Assembly (NCBI GenBank): GCA_964634885.1
Contig: CAZWLN010000004.1
Coordinates: 62,001 to 126,000, forward strand
From: DAINRZ01 sp964634885
GTDB taxonomy: Bacteria > Bacteroidota > Ignavibacteria > Kapaibacteriales > UBA2268
Length of the DNA: 64,000 bases
Direction of reading: 5' to 3'
In this document: positions 8,332 through 17,785 of the stretch, in pieces
Layout: every line of letters starts with the position of its first letter
Numbering within the stretch: position 1 is the stretch's first letter
Made by a program: the position numbers and the translations under genes
Notes under the pieces: generated by a model
What the model saw: only the letters and a program-made list of their open reading frames with translations
Databases searched by the model: none
What the model was told of the DNA's origin: nothing

Positions 8332-9195
8332 ATGAAAGCTTATGTAATTACAGCGCTCCTGTCAATGGCAGTACTGGTTTCATGCGGTGGCGCCGACAAA
8401 CCCGAAGGCGGCGCTCCCAAAGATTCATCTGCAAACCAGGTGGACACTTCTTCATACAAACCCGACACCCTGTTGAACCTTGCTAACCGCAACCTTGAAC
8501 AGCTCCCGGACAACATCGAAACCTACGGCAATGTGAGGATCGTTGACCTCAGCAGCAACCCCGGGCTGAACCTCTCAGAAGTATTTGTTGCACTGGTTAA
8601 GCTGCCCAAACTCCAGACGCTGATAATGAAAGGCAACAGCATTGCGTCAATTCCTCCCGATATTGGCTACCTTGTCTCGCTTAAAAACCTGGACCTCAGC
8701 GGCAATGAGCTGAAAACGCTTCCCGTCGAGATGGGAATGCTGCGCGAGCTTGAAACTCTGGTACTGTCATACAACCAGATTGACACTTTCCCTGCCGTCG
8801 TCGCAAAACTGAAGGCGCTGAAAACTCTCGAGATGAACGACAACTATATTAAATCGCTGCCCGACAGCATCGGCCAGCTTACTAACCTGACAAAGCTTGT
8901 GCTCTCTAAGAATGAACTCTCCGGTTTACCCATCAGCATCGGCAACCTGAAGAAACTGGAGTTCTTTGACCTGTCGAAGAACCTTCTGAGTAAACTGCCC
9001 CCATCGATGGGATACCTCATTAACCTCAATTACCTTGACATGTCGAGTAACGAACTGGAGAACCTGCCCGCTACATTCGAAAAGTTCAGCAACAGGCCGC
9101 TGCAGCTCTATCTTGACAAGAATTTATTCGACCTGAAGGCAGAAGAAAATATTAAAAAGATGCTTCCGAATTCGGCAATTACATTCGGCGAATAA
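8332..9195 (+). CDS. Leucine-rich-repeat lipoprotein
   Basis: A 287-residue protein with a lipobox (LVSC, Cys18), so it should be lipid-anchored. A short disordered linker rich in Gly, Pro and Asp follows, then about nine repeats of 23 residues of the form LxxLxLxxNxLxxLPxxIxxL, the bacterial/plant Ras-group type of LRR. Such repeats form a curved solenoid used for protein or ligand binding. No enzymatic domain is attached. It may be coexpressed with the serpin lipoprotein 78 bases downstream; both are predicted lipid-anchored binding or inhibitory proteins. The ligand is unknown. Confidence 0.85.
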   Translation: MKAYVITALLSMAVLVSCGGADKPEGGAPKDSSANQVDTSSYKPDTLLNLANRNLEQLPDNIETYGNVRIVDLSSNPGLNLSEVFVALVKLPKLQTLIMKGNSIASIPPDIGYLVSLKNLDLSGNELKTLPVEMGMLRELETLVLSYNQIDTFPAVVAKLKALKTLEMNDNYIKSLPDSIGQLTNLTKLVLSKNELSGLPISIGNLKKLEFFDLSKNLLSKLPPSMGYLINLNYLDMSSNELENLPATFEKFSNRPLQLYLDKNLFDLKAEENIKKMLPNSAITFGE

Positions 9196-9273
9196 ATTCT
9201 TTGCGACTTTTCCTGTTTTTCTGTGTTTTTATTATTGTATAGTTATGTTTATTGAATTACATGGAGAATAAGG

Positions 9274-10488
9274 ATGAAAAGCTTAAGAAATTGTGTCATT
9301 GCTCTCGCCGTTGCCCTGACGTTAGCTTCCTGCAGCCAGGACAACCCGGTGGACAAGCATCCCGAAAGAAACATCACCGCTGCCGACCAGAAAACAATTG
9401 CCAATAGTAATGATTTCGGTTACGACCTGTTTAAATTGGTCGAGAAAGACAACCCCGGAAAAAATGTCTTCCTGTCTCCGCTTAGTGTTTCATTTGCCCT
9501 CGGAATGACATACAACGGCGCCTCCGGCTCAACAAGGGAAGCTTTTGTCAATGTACTGCGACTGGCAGGCATGGACAGCATTGAAGTCAATGATTCCTAC
9601 CGGAATGTCTCCGACATCTTGTACAGTTTAGACGACAAAGTCAAATTCTCGCTCGCCAATTCCATCTGGTACAAGCAGGAATACAGCTTTGAAAAGACTT
9701 TCATCGACCTTAACAAAAAATACTTCAACGCCGAAGTTACAGCCCTCGATTTCAATTCGCCGGATGCTGCCGGTATTATTAATAAATGGGTCGAGGAGAA
9801 CACCGGCGGGAAGATTAAGAAACTGATAGAGTCCGTATCGCCTGAGATGATCATGTACCTGATCAATACAATCTACTTTGATGCACCCTGGAAGTATAAG
9901 TTTGACAAAACAAAAACAATCGACGGAGAATTTATCAATTCCAACGGTGAAACCATCAATTGCAAGCTGATGCAAAACAGCGGCAAATTCCTCTGCTGGC
10001 GCGACCAGACGGTTACAGCGCTGTCGCTGCCATACGGTAACGGGAGCTTCAGAATGCTGCTGCTGATGCCTGAAGGTTCCATCTCAGATTACATTGCAGG
10101 CCTCGACAATTCTGATATTAATGCAATCGACGCTCTGCTGGCAGAAAGGGAAACCGACATCGTAATACCACGGTTCACAATGGATTTCGATGTTAAGCTT
10201 AACGATTACCTGTCTGCCATGGGATTGAGCATCGCTTTCGATCCGAATACTGCCGATTTCTACAATATGTATAAAGCCTCCGATGAATTGTATATCTCGG
10301 AAGTAAAACACAAGTCTTACGTAGAAGTTGACGAAGAAGGTACAGTAGCAGCCGCAGCTACTTCTGTCGGCATCGGCAATACGGCTACACCGCCGACCTA
10401 CGTTTTCAACAAGCCTTTCGTCTTCCTCATTACCGACACAAAGACGAATACGGTCATGTTCATCGGTAAGCTCGAAAAGCCTCTCTGA
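9274..10488 (+). CDS. Serpin lipoprotein (serine/cysteine protease inhibitor)
   Basis: A 404-residue protein with a lipobox (LASC, Cys20) and a full-length serpin fold. The start of the fold reads NVFLSPLSVSFALGMTYNGA, and the family signature FVFLITDTKTNTVMFIGK is at the C-terminus. The hinge of the reactive loop, EEGTVAAAAT, keeps the small residues at P12-P9 needed for loop insertion, so it is likely inhibitory. Aligned on the conserved PP and FNKPF positions, P1-P1' would be Thr-Ala (in GNTATPP), which suggests an elastase-like or other small-residue target. Lipid anchoring would place it at the cell envelope, perhaps protecting surface proteins from proteases. Confidence 0.92.
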   Translation: MKSLRNCVIALAVALTLASCSQDNPVDKHPERNITAADQKTIANSNDFGYDLFKLVEKDNPGKNVFLSPLSVSFALGMTYNGASGSTREAFVNVLRLAGMDSIEVNDSYRNVSDILYSLDDKVKFSLANSIWYKQEYSFEKTFIDLNKKYFNAEVTALDFNSPDAAGIINKWVEENTGGKIKKLIESVSPEMIMYLINTIYFDAPWKYKFDKTKTIDGEFINSNGETINCKLMQNSGKFLCWRDQTVTALSLPYGNGSFRMLLLMPEGSISDYIAGLDNSDINAIDALLAERETDIVIPRFTMDFDVKLNDYLSAMGLSIAFDPNTADFYNMYKASDELYISEVKHKSYVEVDEEGTVAAAATSVGIGNTATPPTYVFNKPFVFLITDTKTNTVMFIGKLEKPL

Positions 10489-10505
10489 GAGAATAAAACT
10501 GCAAC

Positions 10506-10553
10506 AATGATTCGCCGGGAATATTTACTGTCTCCGGCGAATCATTTTTTTTT
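10506..10553 (+). terminator. Rho-independent terminator after serpin gene
   Basis: A perfect 13-base inverted repeat AATGATTCGCCGG (10506-10518) and its complement (10534-10546) is followed by a run of T to 10553. It closes the LRR-serpin unit. Confidence 0.9.
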
Positions 10554-10608
10554 GATTAATCATGCATATTTGCTATATTTCCTATATAATTGGGATTATT
10601 TGTCGGAT

Positions 10609-10616
10609 TACTTTTG
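10609..10616 (+). promoter_or_regulatory. TAnnTTTG-type -7 box for hybrid kinase
   Basis: TACTTTTG fits TAnnTTTG and lies 84 bases before the ATG at 10701, downstream of the serpin terminator. No clear -33 element is seen. Confidence 0.25.
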
Positions 10617-10700
10617 TTATTGACCTGTAAACCCGTAAGTAAGCGGCTGGATAATACTGATTATTACTGGTTTTCTGATTAACTGGCAGGTCGGTAATGA

Positions 10701-13058
10701 ATGGGAACATCGATGGAAGAAACTGAAAATTTCAAAAATAAACAATTCAGGCTGTTGGTCGTAGAGGACGACAGTACCCTGCTGCAACTCATCGAAAAGA
10801 AATTGCCCGGCGAGGACATGATGATTGAGACGGCAAACGACGGCGCTGCTGCCATCGACGCCATCAGGAGCAACCCACCGGACCTTCTGCTGCTCGATTA
10901 CCTCCTCAGCGACATGGATGGAAGCAGGCTGATTGAGTATGTGCGCGGGAAGGGGCTGGAAATCCCGTTCATCATCATGACCGGTTTCGGCGATGAAAAA
11001 GTTGCCGTTAACCTGATGAAACTTGGCGCTCAGGACTACATCATCAAGGACCCGAACTTCATGTCCCTGCTGCCTGTCGTTGTCAGGCAGGCTAAGGAAA
11101 ACATCAAAACAAGGGAAAAACTCGCCGAAGCCCAAAAAGCGCTTAACGAGAGCGAATACAATTACAGGATTCTTGTAGAAAGTTCGCGGGACCTCATTTT
11201 CACTACCGACCTGAACGGACGGTTCCTTTTTGCCAACAGCAATTTCGAATCGATGACCGGTTACACAAAAGAAGAACTGGTTGGCAAATCATTCATCGAT
11301 GTCGTCGAAACGGATTTCCTGGAAATCATCCAGGAAAAGTTCGTAAGCGGCCTGACCGGTAAGGAGATACCTTTCTTCCAGGTGAATTTCCATTCCAAAA
11401 ACGGGAAGATAATACCTCTGGAACTCAATATTACCGTTATTTACGACAACGGAAACCTGAAGAAGGGAATGCTCGGAGTGGGCAGGGATGTGTCGCACCG
11501 AAGGAAATACGAGGAGACACTGAAACAGAACGAAGAGTATTTCAGGACCCTGATACAGAATTCTTCCGACGCCATAATAATACTAAACGGTAACGGTACG
11601 TTCAGGTTCATCAGCAATTCCTTCGAGCAAATCATCGGCTATCGTCCCGACGAACTCGAATTTATGAAATTCTTCGATGTCATTCACCAGAAAGATATTG
11701 TCAAAGCGCTGAATTTCTTCTGGGAAGTCGTGCAGAACTCCGATCAGGACAGTACATTCGAGATCAGGTTCATTCACAAAGACGGTTCTTCACGCTATGT
11801 CGAAGGCATCGGCAGGAACATGATGAACAATACGACTGTCAACGGCATTTACATCAACATACGCGACCTGGAGATGAGGAAAAGGCTCGAGGAGCAACTC
11901 GTCAACGCCCAGAAGATGGAAGCCGTAGGCAGGCTTGCCGGCGGCATTGCCCATGATTTCAATAATATAATGACTGCAATCATCAACTACTCCGAAGTGA
12001 TAATCAAAAGCTTTCCGGGTAACGACAACCTGTTCGGGATTGTGATGAAAATTATCAAATCTGCCAAGGAAGCAGCTTCTTACACCACCCAGCTTCTCGC
12101 TTTCAGCAGCAAGCAGATGTTCATGCCCAAAGTTCTCGACATCAACGACCTTCTTGAGAACATGAAGCTGAAGCTCTCACGCAGCCTGCCCGAGTATATC
12201 GGCCTGGATTACGAATTGCAGCAGAGTGTAGTAAAAGTCAACATTGACAAAACACAGGTGGAAATGGTGGTACGTAACCTGGTTACCAATGCCGTCGAAG
12301 CCATCGAAAGAATTAAGGACATCATCATCAAAGGCTCCATCGTTATTAAAACCGAATTCGTCAACCTGACGGAAGAGGATTGTAAAGACATCAAAGATGC
12401 CTATCCGGGAGGATTCATCAGGCTGTCTATTGCCGACAACGGCATCGGCATCGACGGAGAAAGCATCAGTCATATGTTTGAACCGTTTTACAGCACCAAA
12501 ACCGAGGATAAAGGCGCCGGACTGGGACTGGCTGTCGTTTACGGCATCGTCCGGCAGCACAGGGGATGGATTGAAGTGAAAAGCAGGGTGAACGAAGGTA
12601 CGCTTTTCAGTGTGTTTGTCCCTGTCCATGTCGAGAAAACGGCCTCGTCGAAGAAGGCTGCCGACCTGATGAAAGAATACAAAGGCAACGGCCAGAGGAT
12701 ACTGCTGATAGAGGATGAGGAAAACGTCAGGAAACTGGCGGTCCAGTCCCTGAGGAGCCACGGCTATGTCGTTTTCCCTGCTGTCGATGCGGGACAGGCC
12801 CTGGATATATTCAACGCCGAGGATGGTAATTTTGACCTGATTTTTACAGATGTTGCTTTACCGGACAAAACCGGCATCGATTTCCTTAACGATGTCATCA
12901 ATGACGACCGGATCGGCATCATTCTTACAAGCGGCTATTTCGACGAGGACTCTGCGCTGAAGACCTTTTCCAACAGGAACTATAAATTCATTGCAAAACC
13001 CTATGACGTTGAGACTTTGCTGAAATATATCAGCGAGATACTCATCCTGAGGAAATAG
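10701..13058 (+). CDS. Hybrid sensor histidine kinase REC-PAS-PAS-HisKA-HATPase-REC
   Basis: A 785-residue soluble kinase without membrane segments. Domains in order: receiver with Asp66 (LLLLDYLLSDMDG); two PAS domains (about 147-260 and 275-390); dimerization domain with phospho-His418 (GGIAHDFNN); ATPase with N box NLVTNAVEA, G1 DNGIGID and G2 GAGLGLAV; and a C-terminal receiver with Asp717 (IFTDVALPD). The C-terminal layout is that of NtrB/CckA-like hybrid kinases. It probably senses a cytoplasmic signal through PAS and passes phosphate on through a phosphotransfer protein not seen here. No output regulator is adjacent; the orphan receiver at 5.9 kb is the nearest candidate. Confidence 0.92.
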   Translation: MGTSMEETENFKNKQFRLLVVEDDSTLLQLIEKKLPGEDMMIETANDGAAAIDAIRSNPPDLLLLDYLLSDMDGSRLIEYVRGKGLEIPFIIMTGFGDEKVAVNLMKLGAQDYIIKDPNFMSLLPVVVRQAKENIKTREKLAEAQKALNESEYNYRILVESSRDLIFTTDLNGRFLFANSNFESMTGYTKEELVGKSFIDVVETDFLEIIQEKFVSGLTGKEIPFFQVNFHSKNGKIIPLELNITVIYDNGNLKKGMLGVGRDVSHRRKYEETLKQNEEYFRTLIQNSSDAIIILNGNGTFRFISNSFEQIIGYRPDELEFMKFFDVIHQKDIVKALNFFWEVVQNSDQDSTFEIRFIHKDGSSRYVEGIGRNMMNNTTVNGIYINIRDLEMRKRLEEQLVNAQKMEAVGRLAGGIAHDFNNIMTAIINYSEVIIKSFPGNDNLFGIVMKIIKSAKEAASYTTQLLAFSSKQMFMPKVLDINDLLENMKLKLSRSLPEYIGLDYELQQSVVKVNIDKTQVEMVVRNLVTNAVEAIERIKDIIIKGSIVIKTEFVNLTEEDCKDIKDAYPGGFIRLSIADNGIGIDGESISHMFEPFYSTKTEDKGAGLGLAVVYGIVRQHRGWIEVKSRVNEGTLFSVFVPVHVEKTASSKKAADLMKEYKGNGQRILLIEDEENVRKLAVQSLRSHGYVVFPAVDAGQALDIFNAEDGNFDLIFTDVALPDKTGIDFLNDVINDDRIGIILTSGYFDEDSALKTFSNRNYKFIAKPYDVETLLKYISEILILRK

Positions 13059-13106
13059 TTCAGCCGCTTGCTGTGATAATTATTATGTGCCGGAAGAATA
13101 CTGTAA

Positions 13107-13976
13107 TTATAGTATATCGGGGGCAATATCAATTTCTGACCTGTCAATGATGACTGCCGGACCCTCGAGAACAGTATTAATTATATTGCCGTTCCTGTCG
13201 GTTACCGTATCGACCCTGAGGGCAATGCCGCTGGGGGGGATGATCCTGACAGGGAAACCGGCCTCGCCGTTGAGTTTGCTTATTAATGCCGTCGAGACGG
13301 ATCCTGTTCCGCAGGCGCCGGTTTCTGCCTCTACACCGCGTTCGAATGTGCGCAGTTGTATCGTATTGTCGCTGTCAACCTCATAAAGGTTTACATTCGT
13401 TCCTGAGGGCATAAAATCCTGGTGATGCCGTATCGGCAGTGCAAATTCCGCCATGTCAATCTCCCTCAGCGGAATACTGCTTAAGGCAGGCACAGAGTTC
13501 TTGTTGATGACCACATGGTCGGAATTGACATCGACATAGCCGTAATCGAGGGCCATACCGGGAAGGATGAGTTTCAGGGGCGACCTGACAGCAAAGGGTG
13601 GAGGAAGGTAAAGACGTATGTCCGGGTCGCGAAATTCGGCGCTGTATATGTTCGACGCCATCGAAAAAGTATATTGCTGCTTCCCGCCGTCGATGAAACC
13701 CAGGTGCTTTGCCAGCATTAAGGCGCACCTGCCACCGTTGCCGCACATGGCGCCGTGTGAGCCGTCAGGATTGAAAAACTCGACGGAGAAGTCCGTCCCT
13801 GGTTCTGCCTCACCCAGCATCATCAGGCCTTCGGTACTGTACTTGTTAGCTTCGTTCTTTGTGCAGAGCAGTGGTGCCAGCTTTGCCGCTTTCCTGACAG
13901 ACAGTTTCAACTTCCTGTTGTCTAGGACTGAGAAAGTGTTGCCGGCGCCGGACATATAGAATACTTCAATCTCCAT
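13107..13976 (-). CDS. dapF: Diaminopimelate epimerase
   Basis: A 289-residue enzyme converting LL- to meso-diaminopimelate for lysine and peptidoglycan synthesis. Both catalytic cysteines are present: Cys78 in MCGNGGRC and Cys222 in GACGTGS, in the two mirrored halves of the fold, and the N-terminal motif SGAGNTF is intact. The protein opens with MEIEVFYMSGAGN. Its start overlaps the end of the inositol-phosphatase gene by 11 bases, so the two are translationally coupled on one minus-strand transcript. It is convergent with the hybrid kinase. Confidence 0.93.
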   Translation of the reverse strand: MEIEVFYMSGAGNTFSVLDNRKLKLSVRKAAKLAPLLCTKNEANKYSTEGLMMLGEAEPGTDFSVEFFNPDGSHGAMCGNGGRCALMLAKHLGFIDGGKQQYTFSMASNIYSAEFRDPDIRLYLPPPFAVRSPLKLILPGMALDYGYVDVNSDHVVINKNSVPALSSIPLREIDMAEFALPIRHHQDFMPSGTNVNLYEVDSDNTIQLRTFERGVEAETGACGTGSVSTALISKLNGEAGFPVRIIPPSGIALRVDTVTDRNGNIINTVLEGPAVIIDRSEIDIAPDIL

Positions 13977-14772
13977 AGTTCACTTTACACCTGCATTTCA
14001 TCAGAGTGCCCGTAATCTCGTTGTGGAGTTTCCCGTTGGTTGCCAGAATCGACTGGTTATAAATGGAATAATCCGAACCGTTGTATTGAGTGACTTTCCC
14101 GCCTGCTTCTTTTACGAGTAAAGCCCCTGCTGCGACGTCCCACGGATTGAGGTTGATCTCCCAGAAGCCGTCGAATATGCCGGCAGCAACGTATGCAAGG
14201 TCGAGGGCGGCTGAACCGAGCCTTCTTACAGGGATGCCGTCCTTGATGATCTGCACAAAATGGTCTATGCAGTTGCAGGGATTCTGGCTGACATTGTAGG
14301 GGAAACCCGTAACGAGAAAAGCTGTGCGAATGTCGGAATTGGCAGAGACACGGATGGGATTGTCGTTCATGAAAGCACCACCGTTCTTTTGGGCGTAGAA
14401 CATCTGATCCAGTATGGGGTGATACACCACACCGCAGAGAAGCTCCCCGTCCAGCTCGGCAGCGATGCTGACACTGAAAACCGGGAGTGCATGAGCGAAA
14501 TTGACTGTACCGTCGAGCGGGTCGATTACCCATCTGATGCAGCCCTGTGCAGGCTGGCCGGTCCTGCCGCTTTCTTCGGCAAGGAAACTGTGTGAAGGGA
14601 AGGCTTTCCGCAGATTGCCGATTATGTATTCTTCAGACCGCGTATCATACTCCGTTACCAGATTGTTGATACCTTCTTTGTTGGAAATTAAGAAATTGGT
14701 ACCAAAGCCTTCTTTGAGGATTTTCCCTGCACCGAGGGCCGTCTCAATTGCACATTCTAAAATTTTTTCCAT
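13966..14772 (-). CDS. suhB: Inositol-monophosphatase family protein (SuhB-like)
   Basis: A 268-residue member of the lithium-sensitive phosphatase family. The metal-binding motifs are complete: Glu66-Glu67 in LAEESG, Asp84 and Asp87 in WVIDPLDGT, and the C-terminal WDVAAGALLVKEAGG. Family members dephosphorylate inositol-1-phosphate or related sugar phosphates; some act in transcription antitermination. Which role applies cannot be decided. It is the first gene of a two-gene unit with dapF, preceded by a TAnnTTTG box. Confidence 0.88.
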   Translation of the reverse strand: MEKILECAIETALGAGKILKEGFGTNFLISNKEGINNLVTEYDTRSEEYIIGNLRKAFPSHSFLAEESGRTGQPAQGCIRWVIDPLDGTVNFAHALPVFSVSIAAELDGELLCGVVYHPILDQMFYAQKNGGAFMNDNPIRVSANSDIRTAFLVTGFPYNVSQNPCNCIDHFVQIIKDGIPVRRLGSAALDLAYVAAGIFDGFWEINLNPWDVAAGALLVKEAGGKVTQYNGSDYSIYNQSILATNGKLHNEITGTLMKCRCKVNYGD

Positions 14773-14803
14773 TCAATTACTTCTATTGTTTAATAATAAT
14801 ATT

Positions 14804-14811
14804 CAAAATTA
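14804..14811 (-). promoter_or_regulatory. TAnnTTTG-type -7 box for suhB-dapF
   Basis: On the minus strand this reads TAATTTTG, 31 bases upstream of the suhB start. It is divergent from the box at 14864-14871, so the two promoters lie close together in one 130-bp spacer. Confidence 0.3.
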
Positions 14812-14863
14812 TGAATTCTTTATTAATTATGTTAATATGGTTTTTTTTAATAATTTGAAAAAT

Positions 14864-14871
14864 TATTTTTG
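14864..14871 (+). promoter_or_regulatory. TAnnTTTG-type -7 box for the polysaccharide export pair
   Basis: TATTTTTG lies 31 bases before the ATG at 14903. The upstream DNA is very AT-rich; no exact -33 TTTG occurs at 19 bases. Confidence 0.35.
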
Positions 14872-14902
14872 TTAGTAATGAATAAAGATGTAAAGAGGTA
14901 TT

Positions 14903-16564
14903 ATGACAGGACTTAAAATTCATTGTTTAAGTCGGTATTTCCTAATAATTGTGCTGATGGCGGCATTTTCGCAACCGGGCGAAGCGCAGATCAGCAATTT
15001 CAAGATCAGTGGTGCAAAGAAAAACCAGAAAGACACTCTCAGCTTAGAGACAGCAAAGAAGATTACCGAGGAGACTGCCGGCCTGCTTGAAAGCGAAGTC
15101 GATCCAACTACCTATATCCTCGGGCCGAATGATGTCCTGACCATTGCCATTGTCTCGCCCCTTTCGAAGGAGATCGATGCAATTGTCTCTCCCGAGGGCA
15201 AGATTGTCATCCCCGATGTCGGCGCAATATCGCTCAAAGACAAATCGCTGGCACAGGCAGACACAATTATCAAAGAGAAAGTGAAAAAATATTACCGTGT
15301 TACGGAAGTATATGTGCTGCTGAAAAAGATCAGGAAATTCAAGGTGATCGTTGGCGGCTCTGTTTCCAAACCCGCTATCGTTGCGGCAACCGCTCTCGAC
15401 AGGGTTTCCGAAGTCATCGACAGAGCCGGGGGCATGAAGTTCGATGCGTCCCTGAGGCATATTACCCTCCGCCGTTCCAAGGACAATCGAATTGTTCCCG
15501 TGGACCTGCTCAAATTCTTTATGCTCGGCGACAAAGACTCCAATCCTTTCGTCAGCGGCGGCGACGTGATCAATGTGCCTACAATCAACGAAAAAGATTT
15601 CATCGAGATCGAAGGCGAGGTGATTGAACCCGATAAATTCGAATACAGGACTGGCGACTCACTTTCGACCATTATTAAATTTGCACAGGGCTTTCTGCCT
15701 TCTTCCAATCTTGACTCCGTGGAAATTGTCAGGTTCTATGATAATAACGCCGGCATCAACAGATGGTTTGTTGATATTAACAAATGGCGGAACTACCTGT
15801 TCGAGAATCCGAACCTGCCCGGCGATTTTTCCCTCGAATCCGGCGACAGGGTCTATATCAGGAACAAACCTCAATGGGAAGAAGACATGTATGTTACGGT
15901 CAGCGGTGAAGTCCTCTATCCCGGAAAATATGCCATCAAAAAAGGCGAAACCCGGATCAGGGAAGTCCTTGAAAGAGCAGGCGGACTGACTGACGACGCT
16001 TCTGTCGAGAATGCGGTCATGATCAGGGCTACCGAGATGAAGATCGAAGACAGGCAGATCAAGAGGCTTCAGACCATCCCGGCTTCCGAGATGTCCGAAA
16101 CCGAGTACCAGTACTTCCAGGCAAGAATCCTTGAAGAGAAAGGCGTAATGGCGCTCGATTTCAGAAAGATACTTAAAGACGGCCAGAGCTACGACAATGC
16201 ACTCCTGATTCACAGGGACTCGATCATCATTCCCCAGAAGAAGTATTTCGTTAACGTTCAGGGCAGGGTCATTACCCCGGGATTGGTTACATACCGGGAA
16301 AATTATACATACCTGGACTATATTAATGCAGCGGGCGGATTTGCCTATCGTGCCGACGAGAGTGAGACTTTCATACACAAGACACGCGGCGAGCAATACC
16401 TGGCAGAGGATATGAATTATATCATCGAACCGGGAGACAACATCCTGGTTCCACCGAAAAAGCCCTCTACCTTCTGGAAAGACATGAATACCGCTTTGCA
16501 GCTTACTGTTAGCTTACTCGGCACAATTATTATTATTGTTACCTCACTCACTACTATTAAATAA
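14903..16564 (+). CDS. Polysaccharide export outer-membrane protein (Wza-like, SLBB)
   Basis: A 553-residue protein with a signal peptide ending near GEAQ. It contains a Poly_export domain (about 65-150, starting YILGPNDVLTIAIVSP) and at least three SLBB-type beta-grasp segments (near 150-210, 230-330 and 335-500; for example VTVSGEVLYPGKYAIKKG). It ends in a hydrophobic segment LTVSLLGTIIIIVTS that could span the outer membrane as the C-terminal helix of Wza does. Known members form the octameric outer-membrane exit channel for capsule or exopolysaccharide. The next gene encodes a chain-length (Wzz-like) protein 27 bases downstream, so they probably form a trans-envelope pair. No glycosyltransferase genes are adjacent. 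Confidence 0.88.
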   Translation: MTGLKIHCLSRYFLIIVLMAAFSQPGEAQISNFKISGAKKNQKDTLSLETAKKITEETAGLLESEVDPTTYILGPNDVLTIAIVSPLSKEIDAIVSPEGKIVIPDVGAISLKDKSLAQADTIIKEKVKKYYRVTEVYVLLKKIRKFKVIVGGSVSKPAIVAATALDRVSEVIDRAGGMKFDASLRHITLRRSKDNRIVPVDLLKFFMLGDKDSNPFVSGGDVINVPTINEKDFIEIEGEVIEPDKFEYRTGDSLSTIIKFAQGFLPSSNLDSVEIVRFYDNNAGINRWFVDINKWRNYLFENPNLPGDFSLESGDRVYIRNKPQWEEDMYVTVSGEVLYPGKYAIKKGETRIREVLERAGGLTDDASVENAVMIRATEMKIEDRQIKRLQTIPASEMSETEYQYFQARILEEKGVMALDFRKILKDGQSYDNALLIHRDSIIIPQKKYFVNVQGRVITPGLVTYRENYTYLDYINAAGGFAYRADESETFIHKTRGEQYLAEDMNYIIEPGDNILVPPKKPSTFWKDMNTALQLTVSLLGTIIIIVTSLTTIK

Positions 16565-16591
16565 GTCATTTGTCATTAAATTATTAGTAAT

Positions 16592-17779
16592 ATGGATAAA
16601 CCGGAACCTAAAGAGGCCACTCTCGACAATCTGTTAAAAATATTCTGGCTGAAGAAGAAGTTAATCTCCCTGCTCGTCGTTGCAGCTCTGGCGGTAATTA
16701 CCGTCTATTCTTTCATCATGCCGGTGGCCTTTGAAGCCGAAGGCTCCATCCTGCCTCCCGAGGAATCATCAGGTGGCGGCGGCTTGTCGGGCTTCCTGCA
16801 GTCTGTTGCCGGTAACATCAGCCTCGGTGGAATGGGACAGTCCAACAAGACGCAGATTATTTCCGAGTTTGTCAGAAGCCGCGAACTGGCCTTGTACATC
16901 ATTAAGAAGCTGGATCTTGCCGGTCACCCTTTCTTCAAGGACCTGTCAGGTGAGCAACTGTGCCGTACCGTGATGAAGAGCATCGATGCGAGTGTGAACA
17001 GGAGCGGCCTTACTGCTGTCAGTTCCAGGGTGAAGACTTCCTATTTCCCGTCCTCCGACGACCGGGATCTCGCTGCAAAACTGTCCGCAGACTTAATTAA
17101 TACGGCCATCGAAGGCGTTGACTATTTGTTCAGGCAGAAAAACACCTCCAAGGCAAAACAGAAAAAGCTGTTCATAGAGAAAATGCTTGTCCAGAAGAAA
17201 AGGGAACTCGATTCGGTCGATCAAATGATTGAATCATTCCAGAAAAACAACCAGGTACTGGAGATCGAATCGCAGACCTCTGCCATCATGAGCAACGCCG
17301 TCAATCTCGGGGCCGAACTGTCCAAAGCGGAGATTGAACTCCAGATGAAACTGCAGGAGTTCAATGCCAACTCTCCGGCCGTAGCGCCCTACAGGCAACA
17401 GGTAGAGACTCTCAGGCGGCAGTACCGGATGTCTCAGCGTGGAGGACTGGTCAAGAATGACGATTTTTCCATCCCCCTGACCGAAGTACCGAAACTTATC
17501 AGGGAATACCGTATGCTGGTGCGCGACCAGAAGATACTCGAGCAGGTCAACCTGTACCTTGAGACACAAAACTACCAGGAAGCAATCCAGGAAGCAAGCG
17601 ATGTAACGGCAATCGAAGCCCTGGACAGGGCCTCTGTACCGGAGTACTGCGCTTCGCCCAACAGGAAGATGATGTTGATAATCGGGTTCTTCCTGAGTTT
17701 TGCCGGTTCACTGCTCATCGTTACGTTGCAGGCCTATTTTAAAGGCAGGATTTATTTCAGGAAGTCGATTCAGGAATAG
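16592..17779 (+). CDS. Wzz/GumC-type chain-length determinant protein
   Basis: A 395-residue inner-membrane protein with a cytoplasmic N-terminus (LDNLLKIFWLKKK), a first transmembrane segment about 28-48, a long periplasmic domain with a coiled-coil stretch (about 185-260), and a second transmembrane segment near 361-385 preceded by Pro-Asn residues, as usual in Wzz proteins. A glycine-rich insert (SSGGGGLSG) follows the first strand. It has no tyrosine-kinase domain, so it is a co-polymerase of the PCP type. It works with the Wza-like exporter upstream. Its stop is 6 bases from the end of convergent recN. Confidence 0.82.
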   Translation: MDKPEPKEATLDNLLKIFWLKKKLISLLVVAALAVITVYSFIMPVAFEAEGSILPPEESSGGGGLSGFLQSVAGNISLGGMGQSNKTQIISEFVRSRELALYIIKKLDLAGHPFFKDLSGEQLCRTVMKSIDASVNRSGLTAVSSRVKTSYFPSSDDRDLAAKLSADLINTAIEGVDYLFRQKNTSKAKQKKLFIEKMLVQKKRELDSVDQMIESFQKNNQVLEIESQTSAIMSNAVNLGAELSKAEIELQMKLQEFNANSPAVAPYRQQVETLRRQYRMSQRGGLVKNDDFSIPLTEVPKLIREYRMLVRDQKILEQVNLYLETQNYQEAIQEASDVTAIEALDRASVPEYCASPNRKMMLIIGFFLSFAGSLLIVTLQAYFKGRIYFRKSIQE

Positions 17780-17785
17780 TATTCT

